Origin: Gonapodya sp. JEL0774
Lineage: Eukaryota > Monoblepharomycota > Monoblepharidomycetes > Monoblepharidales > Gonapodyaceae
Length of the DNA stretch: 64,000 nt
Direction: 5' to 3'
Assembly (NCBI GenBank): GCA_027604505.1
Contig: JADIIX010000031.1
Location: forward strand, 1-64,000
Shown here: piece by piece, positions 44,111-55,784 of the stretch
How positions within the stretch are numbered: the stretch's first letter is position 1
Layout of the letters: each line of letters opens with the position of its first letter
The notes under the pieces: generated by a model
The model's database searches: none
What the model was told of the DNA's origin: nothing
What the model saw: only the letters and a program-made list of their open reading frames with translations
Position numbers and translations under genes: made by a program

Positions 44111-46271
44111 ATGGACGCGCACGTGATCGATGCCGTAGAGCAAGGCGATCCGGAAATCGTCAGTCAGCTTATCGCCGCGGGTGGCAATCCCAACGCGCGA
44201 AAGACCGTCACCCTCACCGTCAACGTGCTGATTTCAAAGAGGTTCTTGGGAAAGCGAAAAGTCAAACGGGGCCTGTTCCGTACAGAAGAAGAGGATCTGT
44301 ACGACGAAATCCGCGAGAAGAAGAGCGACTCGGTATTGGGGGAGTCGGCGCTGGCGCTGGCTATTCTGGGTCGAAACACAGCTGTGCTGGAAACTTTGCT
44401 GGAAGCAGGTGCTGATCCAAACCAACCCATCGATTGGAAAAATGCTGATACTGCATCAGTGTGGGATAAAGATCGATGGGAGAAATCCCGCTGGGTGCGG
44501 ACGTATCACGTGGAGAATGCACTCTTGCTCGCCTTGGTAGGTTGCCGATTTCACCGACTGGCGGCAACGCTTTCCCAAGTGGTAGTGATATCACCGAGGT
44601 ATAAAATGCACTCACTAATCTTTATACTCCATCTTCAGGGCCGCGGTGCGTGCCGTGTGACGGATTACGACGGCTCCCCCTCCACGTTCACCCAACTGGC
44701 CGACATGGGGAAGCTCCGTGTCAATTTCAAAGGTGGTGTTATCACAGTGCATAATCCTACCACGTGGCGCGAAGCCTACTGTGAGGCCCAAGTCAGTGCG
44801 GTATCATCGATCGTTGCCACGTTGCTCCAATACGGAGCTCGTGTGACCGAGCAGGCTCTCAAACTTGCAGCTGCGCTCGACTCACCCAGTATTGCAGACA
44901 TGCTCCGCGGCGTGAATGTTTCCGCCGTACCGACGCTCTCCTCTCCGTCAACCCAGCTCCTCTCTCCAACCTCGCTAACTGTGAGCAACCTTCCAGTCGG
45001 CTCTCCCCTGCTCTCCCCATCCTTCGATTCGGCGCCTGCGAACGAAGGAATGGCCACCCATACCGGCAGCCGGAACCGCTCCCCTTCGCTTGCGTCCTCG
45101 TACCAGTCTAATTACCTATCCAGTGGTCATGCAGGGGGTGGGAACGGCTCAGTCACCAGCAAGAGTCGCACCCCTTCTATCGCGTCCTCTTCGATTTACA
45201 CCAACAATCTCCCTACCAGCTTCACACTTCAGCGGCGTATCAACTTTCCCGAGACTGCATCTGGCACAGCGTCGATTCTAGCTCCTTCCATTGTGTCTTC
45301 CGCCAACACCATCACATCCGACAGTGTCACTGTTTCCAGCCGATTGCTAAGCCGCCACAACCCCAGCATCAGAAACCCTATTCTCAATTCCGCTGGCTCC
45401 TTCTCCTCTTTTTCGACAAACAGCATCACGACGCACAAAGAGGTTGACCAGCTCCATCGAGAGATCCGTCGCCTGACCGCCCGTGGTGCCGAAATCCAGC
45501 TTCGTTCCCAGTCCCTCGAGCTCCGTGTCACGCAACTCGAGCAACAAAACGCGTCCCTCTTGTCTCGCAATCAGGAGCTGGAACGGCAGCTGGAAACATT
45601 TCTCCAGAAGCTGGCAGCTGCAGGTTTAGCCGATGGGCTGTCTCAAGCGACCGGAAGGCTGTCCGCGGCACCTCAAGAAGTAAAACATGTGCTTCGTGTG
45701 GTGTCGGACTTCAATGCAAGAGCAGAGGATGAGATTTCAGTGAGGGTGGGCCAGGAGGTGTTTTGCAATTTGGCCTTTACGGACGGATGGGGCTCGGTGA
45801 GTAGCGAATCGGTCCCTCGGTCGCGCAGACGGCACAAGAGCTGAGAGTTTCGGGTATCCTCAACCTGCTCAAACCATGTTTTTGGGAACGTCTCATCACC
45901 AGGGTCTCAACACAACCACGGGTCAGTCTGGCCACTTCCCTCTTCGATGCATAGATCTCAGCTCTGTCGCAGGCATTACGGTCCCGAGCTCGTCCGCGGG
46001 GAACACGTCTGCCACACTGACTTCCAATTTCGACACCTCCACCCTCACCAATGGGCTCACCAGCAATTTTACCTCCGCGAGCTACCCGGCGACGCTCACG
46101 GTCCCTCTGCCACCTAGTATCTCGTCCAAATCCGACGAGGCTCCTGTATCGGTGTCGGTGAAATCTGTGGTCGAAAGTGTGAGTCTGGATCAGAAGTACC
46201 CCTACTTGCCGACTCCTGCAGGTACGGGCAGCAGACCTGCGAGTCCCCTGGAAGTACCAGCCAATGCGTAG
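44111..46271 (+). CDS. Ankyrin repeat-coiled coil-SH3 protein, paralogue 1
   Basis: Exons 44111-44536, 44639-45796 and 45903-46271. The N-terminal quarter has ankyrin-type repeats (DAVEQGDPEIVSQLIAAG, then ESALALAILGRNTAVLETLLEAGADPN). Family-specific text follows (VRTYHVENALLLAL, GRGACRVTDYDG, and VATLLQYGARVTEQALKLA). A long Ser-rich disordered part leads into a coiled coil of about 80 residues (EVDQLHREIRRLTARGAEIQL) and an SH3 domain. The SH3 is split by an intron: LRVVSDFNARAEDEISVRVGQ, then DGWGS, then GLNTTTGQSGHFPLRCI. Such proteins are scaffolds; partners are unknown. The start is set by alignment to the three paralogues. It is the only copy with no intron after the first ankyrin helix pair. 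Confidence 0.85.
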
Positions 46272-46647
46272 ATGGACTGTTAGACGTGAAATCAGGTGAG
46301 TCCACCGCATATCGTAAGTGGTGCTTGGGAATGGGTGCAGGCGGATCTGGCACTCACCTGGTGTTTTTTCGCTACTCTTTCGAAACACTTCTTGGCTCCA
46401 AAGATGCGAGACCTTTGATTTTGTTGGATCGTTTCATTGTAGTAATAACGGTCATGTATCACCCAGTGAAAATTTGTCCGAATCAATCAAAATAGTTGAC
46501 CAACCAAGCTCTCCACCATTTTGGGATGCGCCGCGGAGTTTTGTTGGTTTGGGGAAAATAAATTCAGCAAGAGGACCTGAGTCCCCAATAAAGCCTCACA
46601 GGCTGAGTTTCTGAAACAAAGACCATCGGATCGTGAGGGGGAAAACG

Positions 46648-48716
46648 ATGGCGACCAATACCCGAAAAATGCTTACGCCCCAAGATATAGAGCTTCTTGA
46701 ATCAGTCGAATCCGGCGACCTGGAGCGGGTGCGGCTTGCACTGGATGAAGGGGCTGACGTGACCGCACGAAAACGAGTGACTTTGATATGTGACATCAGT
46801 AAGGGACATAAAGCTGTTAGCAAAGTCGTCACGAAGAGGAATCTTTTCAGGAAGGATGTGGTCGAGGAAAGAGTCGAAGAACAGGTGCGTTTGGATGTGA
46901 TGCGTTATATCGTTTAATGGGCCCAAGTCGGACCTTATCCAATATCGCAACGATTCGTGATACCTCGCTCCAGTTCGATCATTTGATGGATGTTGGTCAA
47001 GGTGAATCCGCCTTGGCGCTCGCCATCATCAACGGCGATCCCGAAATTGTTCGGGCTTTACTGGACGCGAAAGCCGATCCAAACACACCCATCGAATGGC
47101 AGGTCGCGGATGCACCAGAACCACCAGCTGTGTGGACTTCCGAGCGGTGGAATACTACGAGGTGGGCGAGGACCTACCGGGTCGAGTCGGCGCTGTTGTT
47201 GGCCGTAGGAAGGGGAGCCATTGTCACCGACAGTGATGGGTCCAATGCGGGACAGCAAGACTCCGAGCGCGGTATATTAAGAGTGAACCAAAGTGGTGGC
47301 ATGGTAGCGCTGCGAAACCCAGTGGAACCGGACCATTCTTATATCGAGATGGAGCTTCAACCCCGGCCCGACATAATTCCGCTCCTCGTTGAGTATGGTG
47401 CCCGCGTAACCTCTGATGTATTTCGCGTGGCGAAACTACTTCAGAACGGAGCGGCCATTGAATCTGCACCTGTTAAACCTCCAATACTCCAGCAACCAAC
47501 GCCTGCACCGAGCCGCAACTCCACTATAATTGAGAGTGTCTCACGTTCGAATTCGCTAACACCAAGTGTGTCTGAACCTCACCCCGTGCCAAAGCCTGCT
47601 TTATTTCCCCGATCAACAATCCCTCTCCATCTTCAAGAGCAGCAAAGCCTATGGCGACGGAGTGCATCGCCCAGTGATGCATCTCGAGAGCAAGTCTCGA
47701 TGATTCGTCAGCCGCACTCCTTACCTCTCCACCAAAACCGTCCCCTTACCGTGAGCGAATCAGGTGATCCTGGCCTTAGTCGCCTTCTCATGGGACAGAT
47801 CCAAGCCAACGACGAGCTCAGAAAGGACAACCGTAACTTACGTGGCTTGGCGGAGGAGCTCGCCCGACGGCTCCGTGGATTCGAACAACGGGTGGCTGAA
47901 CTACAAAGTCGCAACGCAGAGCTGACACAGCACAATATGTCGCTGCAGACTGAAGTTCTGGCGCTCCGGCAAAAGCAACATGTCGGTTCTTTGGTTTCAG
48001 GAACACCAGTGGGGTCGGGGACGAGTGTGAAGCAGCTCTTTTATGTGGTGGGCGAGTTCAGGCCTCGGGAACCAGACGAAGTTGCCTTGGACTTCGGCCA
48101 AGAGGTGTTCTGTAGTACCCTTCACGAGGACGGTTGGGGAGCGGTGAGCTTCCAGCTTTCTGAAACTTATGAAATCGGTACTCCTATTCATGTAATGCTT
48201 GTCTTGATCCGCTTATCCTCTCATCCCGTCGTCGATTATCGCAATGGCAAGGGTCTCAATCTCGAAACCAATATCTTTGGCTACTTTCCCATGTCCTGTC
48301 TCAGCCCTATTCCCGCCCCGGGGCCTTCTTCAGTCTTCTTCAACCGCCGAACCGAATCGCTTCCCGCCATCGCGGGATCGTCAACCGTTGAAGAGCACGC
48401 GGAGGACCCTTTCGATACCAGAATCGCCAGGCGTACATTCTCCGAGGTATCCTCCGAGGCTACAGTTTTCTCTAACATCACCGCTGGGAGGGATTCTTCT
48501 CATATCATGGCCATGGCAGCAGATTTGAGTAACGGCATTGCCGCTGCGGAACCGTCGATAGGACCGGTGCTTGGGCTCGATCGTAAGAGGGCGCCAAAAC
48601 AGATGAAACGAACAGAGTCTACAGTCGCTTTGGGCCGAGAAGAAGAGGAGGAAGATGGCATTCGGGGAGACCACGAGTTGGCGTTTGCCGAGCCAACCTC
48701 CGCCCTGGAAACATAG
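46648..48716 (+). CDS. Ankyrin repeat-coiled coil-SH3 protein, paralogue 2
   Basis: Exons 46648-46884, 46974-48143 and 48252-48716. Layout as in paralogue 1: LLESVESGDLERVRLALDEG, GESALALAIINGDPEIVRALLDAKADPN, TYRVESALLLAVGRG, a Ser/Pro-rich region, a coiled coil (LMGQIQANDELRKDNRNLRG) and SH3 (YVVGEFRPREPDEVALDFGQ, DGWGA, GLNLETNIFGYFPMSCL). The last intron is 108 bp and lacks a stop, so retention would keep the frame and insert 36 residues into the SH3 domain. The tail is acidic and ends EPTSALET. It lies 377 bp downstream of paralogue 1, on the same strand, as expected for a tandem duplicate. Confidence 0.85.
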
Positions 48717-49114
48717 AAGGGCGAGCTTGATCGGAAGCGCCGTCGATTTTGGCTGACATTTTCCCCCACGTCTCGTCAGAAGTACTACCTTGGATGCATC
48801 GAGTTTGTTGTCAATCGCGTTTCCACTGGACATGTAGATTGACCTCCGGATAGCAACGCATCTGCCAACATAGATCTTTGAATGAGTGACGAGCATCGAC
48901 ATCCTCGGCGTATAGCTGCAAATTTATATTTTTCAAAAGTACTTATGTTTGACATGCACACCTTGAATACGAACTATTTATGGTCACTCTTGCCCAATTG
49001 CACTCCACATGATACCACTGGGTGCACCCAATGTATCAACTCGTATTCACAACTACGAGGGTAACTTCATATTTTCATAATCCATTTCACCTCCAACTCG
49101 CTTCACCTCCGATC
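48717..49114. other. Intergenic between convergent genes
   Basis: A 398-bp gap, A/T-rich in its right half. I see no open frame or repeat of note. Confidence 0.5.
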
Positions 49115-50420
49115 CTACGTCCCTCGTCCCAAAAAATCTTCTGGAAACATGCCAACTTCTCCTGTGTCGATATTTTTCCCCCATGCCCATCCATCTCCGT
49201 ACGATTTTAATAACGCGATTTGATTTCCAGGTTTTAGTGTAAGATCTCCCGCAAAATGAGCCTTGTATTCTTCGCGGGCGTATGTAAGACCGTCAGCTGG
49301 CGGATTGAAGATGAGCGGGTATGGAGGATCCACTGAGATACTCGTGCCGTTCACCGGCTCAATGTGAAAAGAAGGCTCGCGTACGCTCGCTATTCGAGAG
49401 CGCGGTGGTGGTGGGCGGTCAGAGACAGAGCCAAACGCCGATTCCCGAGGAGAAGGAAGTGCACCGTAAGGTGGTTGGCGCACGTCCGCCAATGCCAAGG
49501 GTAGAGTGTCTGGGAAAGAGCCTGGGAGCTCAAGCAAGGTATGTTCAACATCATGCAAATTGTTTGCTGTCCTGATCTGTTGTGCTGGAGAGGCACCTCC
49601 TCGAACCTGACATCCGTAAACGGGATCCAGCAGATGACTGTACTGCATAAAACTCATAATATTAACACACTCACCTTGGTTTCTCCATTCTCAGAGCAAC
49701 GTTGATTCTTCCAAGTTGCAGCGCCAATCAATGTGAGGAGAACCAACGCCACCAGGCCGGCTGCGACAATTCCTCCAACTGCGCCTGCTGAGATGCCAGT
49801 CGAAGAGGGATTTGCAGATCTTGCAACGTCCGTTGCCGCAGCTGAATTGAATGCGGACTCTGTTGTTGTTGGAGCGACACCTTCGGTCACTTCACTAGCC
49901 GGTACTGCAGCGAAGTCGGTGGTCTGTGATGGTGGAGACTGAGATATAGATTCCGCACCTTCAGTCGCTGCGCGGCCATCTGTAAGTGTGTACTGGACAA
50001 TCTGGGCTGCCTTATTATACCGTCGATAGGAATGAATTTCAATGCTTCCCTTCATGGGAAAGTCAGAAATGAAAATGGTGATGCTCACCGAACACGAATC
50101 AAAGCCACGACCAGTAAGATTATCTCGATTCGGAACTCCACGCATGCAAAGAGATTCATCCACAAAGCACCACTATATTGGAGATGTAAGGCAGCGTTGG
50201 AGGTCGTGATCTTGGAACCACCAAATCGTATCTTCCAATATCACAAACCACTCACATTACCTGTTGAGATAACTCCATTATAGCAAGGTGATGTACATAC
50301 GCATCCGTTTTCTGATGGAAACCGTTGGCCGCTTGAGAAACTGATCAGGAGAGTCAACAAGATGACGCCGACAAACGACGCGCCGTGATCAGAGGTCTTC
50401 CGATGGCCTGTTCCAAGCAT
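49115..50420 (-). CDS. Single-pass membrane SH3 protein with Cys-rich ectodomain (receptor-like), copy A
   Basis: Start ATG at 50420. Exon 1 (to about 50261) encodes a signal peptide (SFVGVILLTLLISFSSG) and GCVCTSPCYNG. Exon 2 (about 50190-50091) gives WCFVDESLCMRGVPN and GRGFDSCS. Exon 3 (about 49980-49678) has a Ser/Thr/Ala-rich stalk and a transmembrane segment (GGIVAAGLVALVLLTLIG) followed by WKNQRC. The last exon (49616-49115) is cytoplasmic: a Pro/Ser linker, then an SH3 domain (ADGLTYAREEYKAHFAGDLTL, DGWAWGKNIDTGEVGMFPED). The ectodomain pattern C-x-C-x3-C ... WC-x-V ... G-R-x-F/W-D-x-C is shared with the gene at 59.6-62.2 kb. The ligand is unknown. It sits between the two pairs of ankyrin-SH3 genes. 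Confidence 0.8.
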
Positions 50421-50696
50421 CTATCACTGAAAGGCCTGGAAGTTTACTAGAAAAGCCCAAGCGGGTCGGGGAGCGTACTTTTTCTGCCAATATTTCTGAT
50501 GACCGGCGTCACTCGAGCCCGCACGGAATTATTTGTGTGAGCACAAAACAGCATAGTAATTGTACATACAGTCAACTCGGCGCACTATATGTAGTGACAT
50601 GCCTTGTATTGGGCGCCATGATGCCCTTGACATTTTCCGAAAGTACACACCCATCAGTCCACCATCAAAATTTTTCATTATCCACTACCCACACAA
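50421..50696. other. Intergenic, receptor upstream
   Basis: A 276-bp gap. No feature supported. Confidence 0.5.
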
Positions 50697-52479
50697 TCAT
50701 TCTGCCTCCTCCAGAGCACCCCATCGTGCTCCGCTTCGCGCAGGACTGACGTGCCCCTTTGTATTACCAGTCCCCAAAACCCTAGCCTCAGCTGCTGCGT
50801 GCATCGCAAATACGCTTGCAAAAAAGTCCGAGGAAGGTGGGGGCGGGGTTGGAGGTGATTGGTGAGAATTTGGTGTGTATGAGGGTGGGTTGGGACTGCT
50901 GGAGGAAGCCCTGCGACGACTGAGGGAATCGAATGACTGGGGCGCGGACCGACCAGCAGTAGGGGAGAGACACTCCAGTGGAAATATCCCCGACTCAGCA
51001 GTCACAGTGTTTAAACCCTGCAGGGCAGGACATGAAGCACCCTTGGAAAATGATAATTGGCGAAATCTGGCGAGTAGCACTCACTGAAGCCCAACCGTCA
51101 TCGTAATCCCAGTTTACGAAGACTGTTTGGCCCATTTCCAAGCCGATTTCATCTGGCTCTCGTGGAACGTATGGTGTCACCACGTACATCAACTTCTTGA
51201 CATCTCGCCGAGCAGTATAGTTCAGAGTTTCGCCTGGCGACGCAACAGGTGCACCTGTCACACTGTCCACGCCCTGGCTGTTCACACGTGCCAGCTCTCG
51301 CTCGAGCTCCGCATTCCGCTCTTGAACTGTATCGCTCGATATCCCAAATCAGCGAAGTGGGCAGCTCGCTCCGCCATCATAGCCTGCATATTTCGGATAT
51401 CCCGCCGCAGATCCTCATTTTGGCGTATTTGTTCAACAAGAAGGCGAGAAAGTGCAACGTTCCCCATTCCCATGGTCTCGGTGGAGGAGTCACCCGAGGT
51501 CCGACTGAGTTCTACACTGTTGCTGACTGTATTTCGACCACTCGACTTCCGCCATAAATTCGAGGAACCTAGCTGTGTATCGGTGGTTTGTTCCATTTTG
51601 TACTGTTCTAGAATGTCTGTGATGACACGGTTATTGGCGCGTTTCACAGCCTCCAACACGTCCGGAGTTACTTTAGCTCCATAGCGCAGGAGCACTCTCA
51701 CAATTTCTGGTTGCGGATTGATCTCTACATCCCTACACGTAGCGTTCCAGGATTCGGGACTGTGCAGTTGCACCTCCGCACCAAGATGGTTCACCCGGAG
51801 TTTGCCATTGTCCGCGAGTGAAGCCCAAGGACTGGATATTCCATCATAGTCGGTGACTGTGACACCACGTCCGATGGCGAGGAAGAGTGGGCTGTCTGCC
51901 TGGTACGTGCGCAACCATCGGGTGTCATTCCATCGATCTGGACTCCAAGTAGCCGAGCCGTTGGCGTTCGGCCATTCAATTGCGGCATTAGGATCTGCAC
52001 CGGCTTCGAGAAGTGCATCGACCATATCCGCGCGGCCTAAGAGAATTGAAAGACACAGTGCGCTCTCCGCGACCCGAGTGTCTGTGCTGGACTCGAAAGT
52101 GTTTTCCCATCGTTCTTCGTATTCATCACCGAGGAGAAGACTCGAGCGGACTTTGAATTTTCCGAGCGAGCGACGACCGGATCTGATATCGCAGACGAGG
52201 GAGACCTACAAAGTTATCGGAACCCAAAAACGCTTTGGAACTCAATGGAGCATCGAGAAATGAAACAAGTTCCCTGTTGGACGCACTACGCCTGGAATTG
52301 TCAGGTCGGACTTTCATTCTGTGTTCATGCCTGTCGTCCTCGCTCACGAAGGTCGCAACACTGCTCCAACTGACCTTCTTGCGGGCATTGGGGTCGGTCC
52401 CTTCCAAGAGCAGTCTCTTTACGAGATTTAAGTCGCCAGACTCGATGGCTTCAATCAGCATCCTTTCCTGGCCAACCAT
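50697..52479 (-). CDS. Ankyrin repeat-coiled coil-SH3 protein, paralogue 3, with apparent frameshift
   Basis: Exons 52479-52375, 52205-51085 and 51017-50697. Text: MLIEAIESGDLNLVKRLLLEG, VSLVCDIRSGRRSLGKFKV, LLGRADMVDALLEAGADPN, YQADSPLFLAIGRGVTVTDYDG, coiled coil LVEQIRQNEDLRRDIRN, and SH3 YVVTPYVPREPDEIGLEMGQ, DDGWAS, GLNTVTAESGIFPLECL. Near 51340 the frame breaks in the coiled coil: the text runs HFADLGYRAIQF and then stops, while the family text DTVQERNAELERELARV continues one base out of frame. This is a single-base deletion or a sequence error. If real, the protein loses its SH3 domain. Confidence 0.8.
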
Positions 52480-52763
52480 GATTTGAAAAGTGCGATCTAA
52501 ACGTGCCGCCGTGCTCAGCATGAACAAGTCTGAGCATCACCCCCAGCATCCACAGATGCTCGGGAAAGAACTATGAACATATAAGAAAAACTGAGCCTCA
52601 ATGAATGATATTGCCGTGGAGCACCATCGACATACAAAACAAAACTTTATAGATACCACAAAGACACGGCAGAAATAGAACGCAATTCCTCAAGAAAGGT
52701 CTCGGCTCTTTCTATGGATTTCAGAAGACGCAGCCAGTTTAGGCACAACAAGGGCTCTCTCAA

Positions 52764-54679
52764 TCACATATCATTGTCCGGCACGTTCCGTGTGACAAGC
52801 TCCAAGATAGAGCTCATCTCGGAGGAGGTATCGAATCCATTCCCAAGCTTCTCTCCAATGTCACCTCCTCTCTTGGGACTCGTAGGATTGACGTTCCCAT
52901 TTCCACGGAGAACCATACCCTCCGCTACTTTAGCCTCCACCTGACCCTGTTTCGCCAGAACCGCCGCAAGCAAATCAGTCGAGGAAGGTGACGTAGAGTA
53001 CGGTATGTAAGGGGGCGATGGGATAAGTGTGCTGGAGCTTGATATCGATGCGGTTCGCCGGCTAAACGACGAAGATACCGTCTGATGTGATGTGGAGCCT
53101 GAAGACAGACAGGCAAGAGGAAACAGTCCCGATTGACCAGTGGTGATGTTTAGACCCTGGTCATAAAGAGGCATAGGTGAATGGAACTGCAGAAGTGCTA
53201 AACATCTGAGTGTGAAACATAACTCACCGCCGCCCACCCATCATCGAAGTTCCAGTTCACAGACACAGTGTTTCCAAACTCGAGCAGAATTTCATCTGGC
53301 TCGGTGGGCATAAACGGGGTTGTCACGGTCATCAGCTTCTTTTCGTCGCGGTGCTTGGACGACATATCCACGGGAGATCCTGCCGCTTGGAGTCGAGCTG
53401 TTTGCTCTGCAAGTTGCCTCCTTAAGGAAAGCAGCTCGCGTTCGAGTTCTGCGTTCCGATCCTTCAGTTCCGTTGCCTGGTGCTCGAGTGCAGCTGAATG
53501 TGCACTTTTCTCAGCTGAGGCCGCCTGCAGGCTCCGAATCTCTCGACGCAGTTCATCATTCTGGCGCATTTGGTCCACAAGAAGTCGCGAAAGAGCCATA
53601 TCACCGTGGTTGCTGACATTAGTGCCCGGGATATCGAGCGAAGGAGGTCTGGGAGAACTGGGGGAGTTGTTGGGTGAAGGCGACCTTGGATAGTAGCCAC
53701 TGGGGTTTCTAGAGCTGGCTTTTCGAGACAAGTTGGCGGTGTTTGCTACTGTGGGTGAAAGAGCGCTCAGATCGAGGATATAAGGGTCCAGCAAGTCCAC
53801 CACGTTCTTGTTGTCGGTGCGCTTTGCGGCTTCGTAAGTTTCTCGAGTGACGCGAGCACCATAACGCAATAATATTCCGATGATATCCGGACGGGGAGCG
53901 ATCTCGCATTCACGGTAAGCTTGTGTCCACGATTCCGGATTCACCAGCCGAACCTCTCCACCGACCTTGCTGATCCGAAGTTTCCCCTTGTCAGCGAGAG
54001 CACCCCACGCGCTCGAGGCGCCGTCAAAATCAGTGACTTTGACACCACGTCCGATTGCTAGAATGAGTGGGGAGTCGGCTCGATATGTTCGCACCCATCG
54101 GGTCTTGTTCCAACGTTCTGGAGTCCACGTCGGGACTGTGTTGGCGTTCGGCCACTCAATGGCGGTGTTTGGATCGGCACCAGCTTCAAGGAGTGTGGTC
54201 ACGACGTCTGCGATACCAGTGAAGATGGCGAGCCCGAGGGCACTCTCTCCAAGAACGGATTCGGTTTTGACATCAAACACGTCTTCGAACCGCTCTTCAA
54301 ACACATCGGCTCGGAAAAGATTCGAGCGGACCTTTTGCTTCCCAAGTGGTCGCTTGCCAACTCGGACGTCGCAGCGTAAGGTAATCTGTGATAGGGGGGA
54401 GTTTGAAGGTTTCAGTGATCGATTGACGTGATAAAATAACACACGGCTCGATCAAAATGCATTCAACGAGAACGAGAGCCGCTTCCAACTCGCATCACAC
54501 CGGCAACACTGCTATAGATCCTCGTACTGAAAGGCTCAACCCTAAGCGCGGCTCCCAGCAGTCACCGTCCTCACCTTCTTCCTGGCGTTCGGGTCTGAGC
54601 CATCCGCAAGCGCTTTCTTCACGAGATGAACGCTGCCAGCCTCCACGGCTTCAATAAGTGCGCGCTCATGCGAACTCAT
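52764..54679 (-). CDS. Ankyrin repeat-coiled coil-SH3 protein, paralogue 4
   Basis: Exons 54679-54575, 54385-53228 and 53156-52764. Text: RALIEAVEAGSVHLVKKALADG, ITLRCDVRVGKRPLGKQKV, GESALGLAIFTGIADVVTTLLEAGADPN, YRADSPLILAIGRGVKVTDFDG, coiled coil LVDQMRQNDELRREIRSL and DRNAELERELLSLRRQLAEQ, SH3 TVTTPFMPTEPDEILLEFGN, DDGWAAV, GLNITTGQSGLFPLACL. The intron after ARKK and the one inside the SH3 domain are in the same places as in paralogue 3, its nearest relative by arrangement. A Ser-rich tail closes the protein. The start at 54679 is by homology; an in-frame upstream ATG at 54832 would add 51 residues. Confidence 0.87.
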
Positions 54680-55784
54680 TGCGGTAAACGAATCTTGCTG
54701 GATATTGGAAACAAGGTTGTTCACCGCGAGGAGCCACTGAGGTGTGGGTTCCTTCTCCAGGTGGTAAGGGATAACACTCGTCGGATTCGGCATACCGAAA
54801 ATTCCAGCTCTGCTATTCACAAGCTCCCACAATAATTTTCTCTCGTAGCGTTCATCTTTCTCAGCTGTACCTAGTAGGCCGTCGAGCCAGCGGTTCCTTA
54901 GTACCCAAATCCAACCCAGAAAGGCATAATATTGTGTTCAATATATGAATTTGTAGATCAGAATAGAGTGTTAGTGCCCAGGAGAATACGCAGCCATACC
55001 GCAAATATACCGCAAACATTACCTCATCGCGTCAGATGCCCTTTCCTGTTTGTCACCGGGAGCCAAGCCCGTGACCAAGGTGAACCGAGTTCAACAGAAT
55101 TTATATCTCCGAGGATCCAGCGGTGTAAAGCCAAGTGCGCGTAGTTTACCCCCATCCAGGTGAATGTAACGCCTCAGTGGTCGTGCGGCGCGCTGGTGGA
55201 AACTTGCACAATGAGTGTGTTTCTGGTACATCCGAAAGAAGCGCATGAAAATCTAGAGTGGATGCTTGAGTATTCTAAGAGCTTCCTACATCCAAAAGAA
55301 GAAAATGAGTGCCATGCCGCGTCGCTCCAGAAGCGGGTGTACGGCACAACGCCACACTCCTCGTTTGGATAGGTTGATGGAGAAAAAACGAACTACAAAA
55401 AGTGGCAAAACAAAAAATTGCCAGCGCACTTCCAGCGCTTTGATTTGAAGGGTGTGCTTCTCTCGACGTATTGTGTGTGAGTTTTATAAGTGTGTTGCAC
55501 CACCACATACATGAGTTGCCTTCCGTAGTTTACTCAGTCTGTCTTGAAATGGGAAAGCACTCCACATGCATGTGCGTTATACGTATGTGGTTAACTCGTA
55601 TGACGTCATATTGGCACTGAATGCGAGTGAATCTGCAATTGCGGCAGTAGTTGGATCGGCTCAAAATTTTATATCACCAGCGCATAAACTTCGTCCCCTC
55701 AACATAAACAACAGTACCAATGTGATCACGTTGATCAGACATACGTCAGTCTGTCTAGTAAGCTGCATTCACAAGACAAAAGAC
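54680..55784. other. Intergenic, about 1.1 kb
   Basis: Several short open stretches but none with a domain or splice partner. I support no gene here. Confidence 0.5.
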
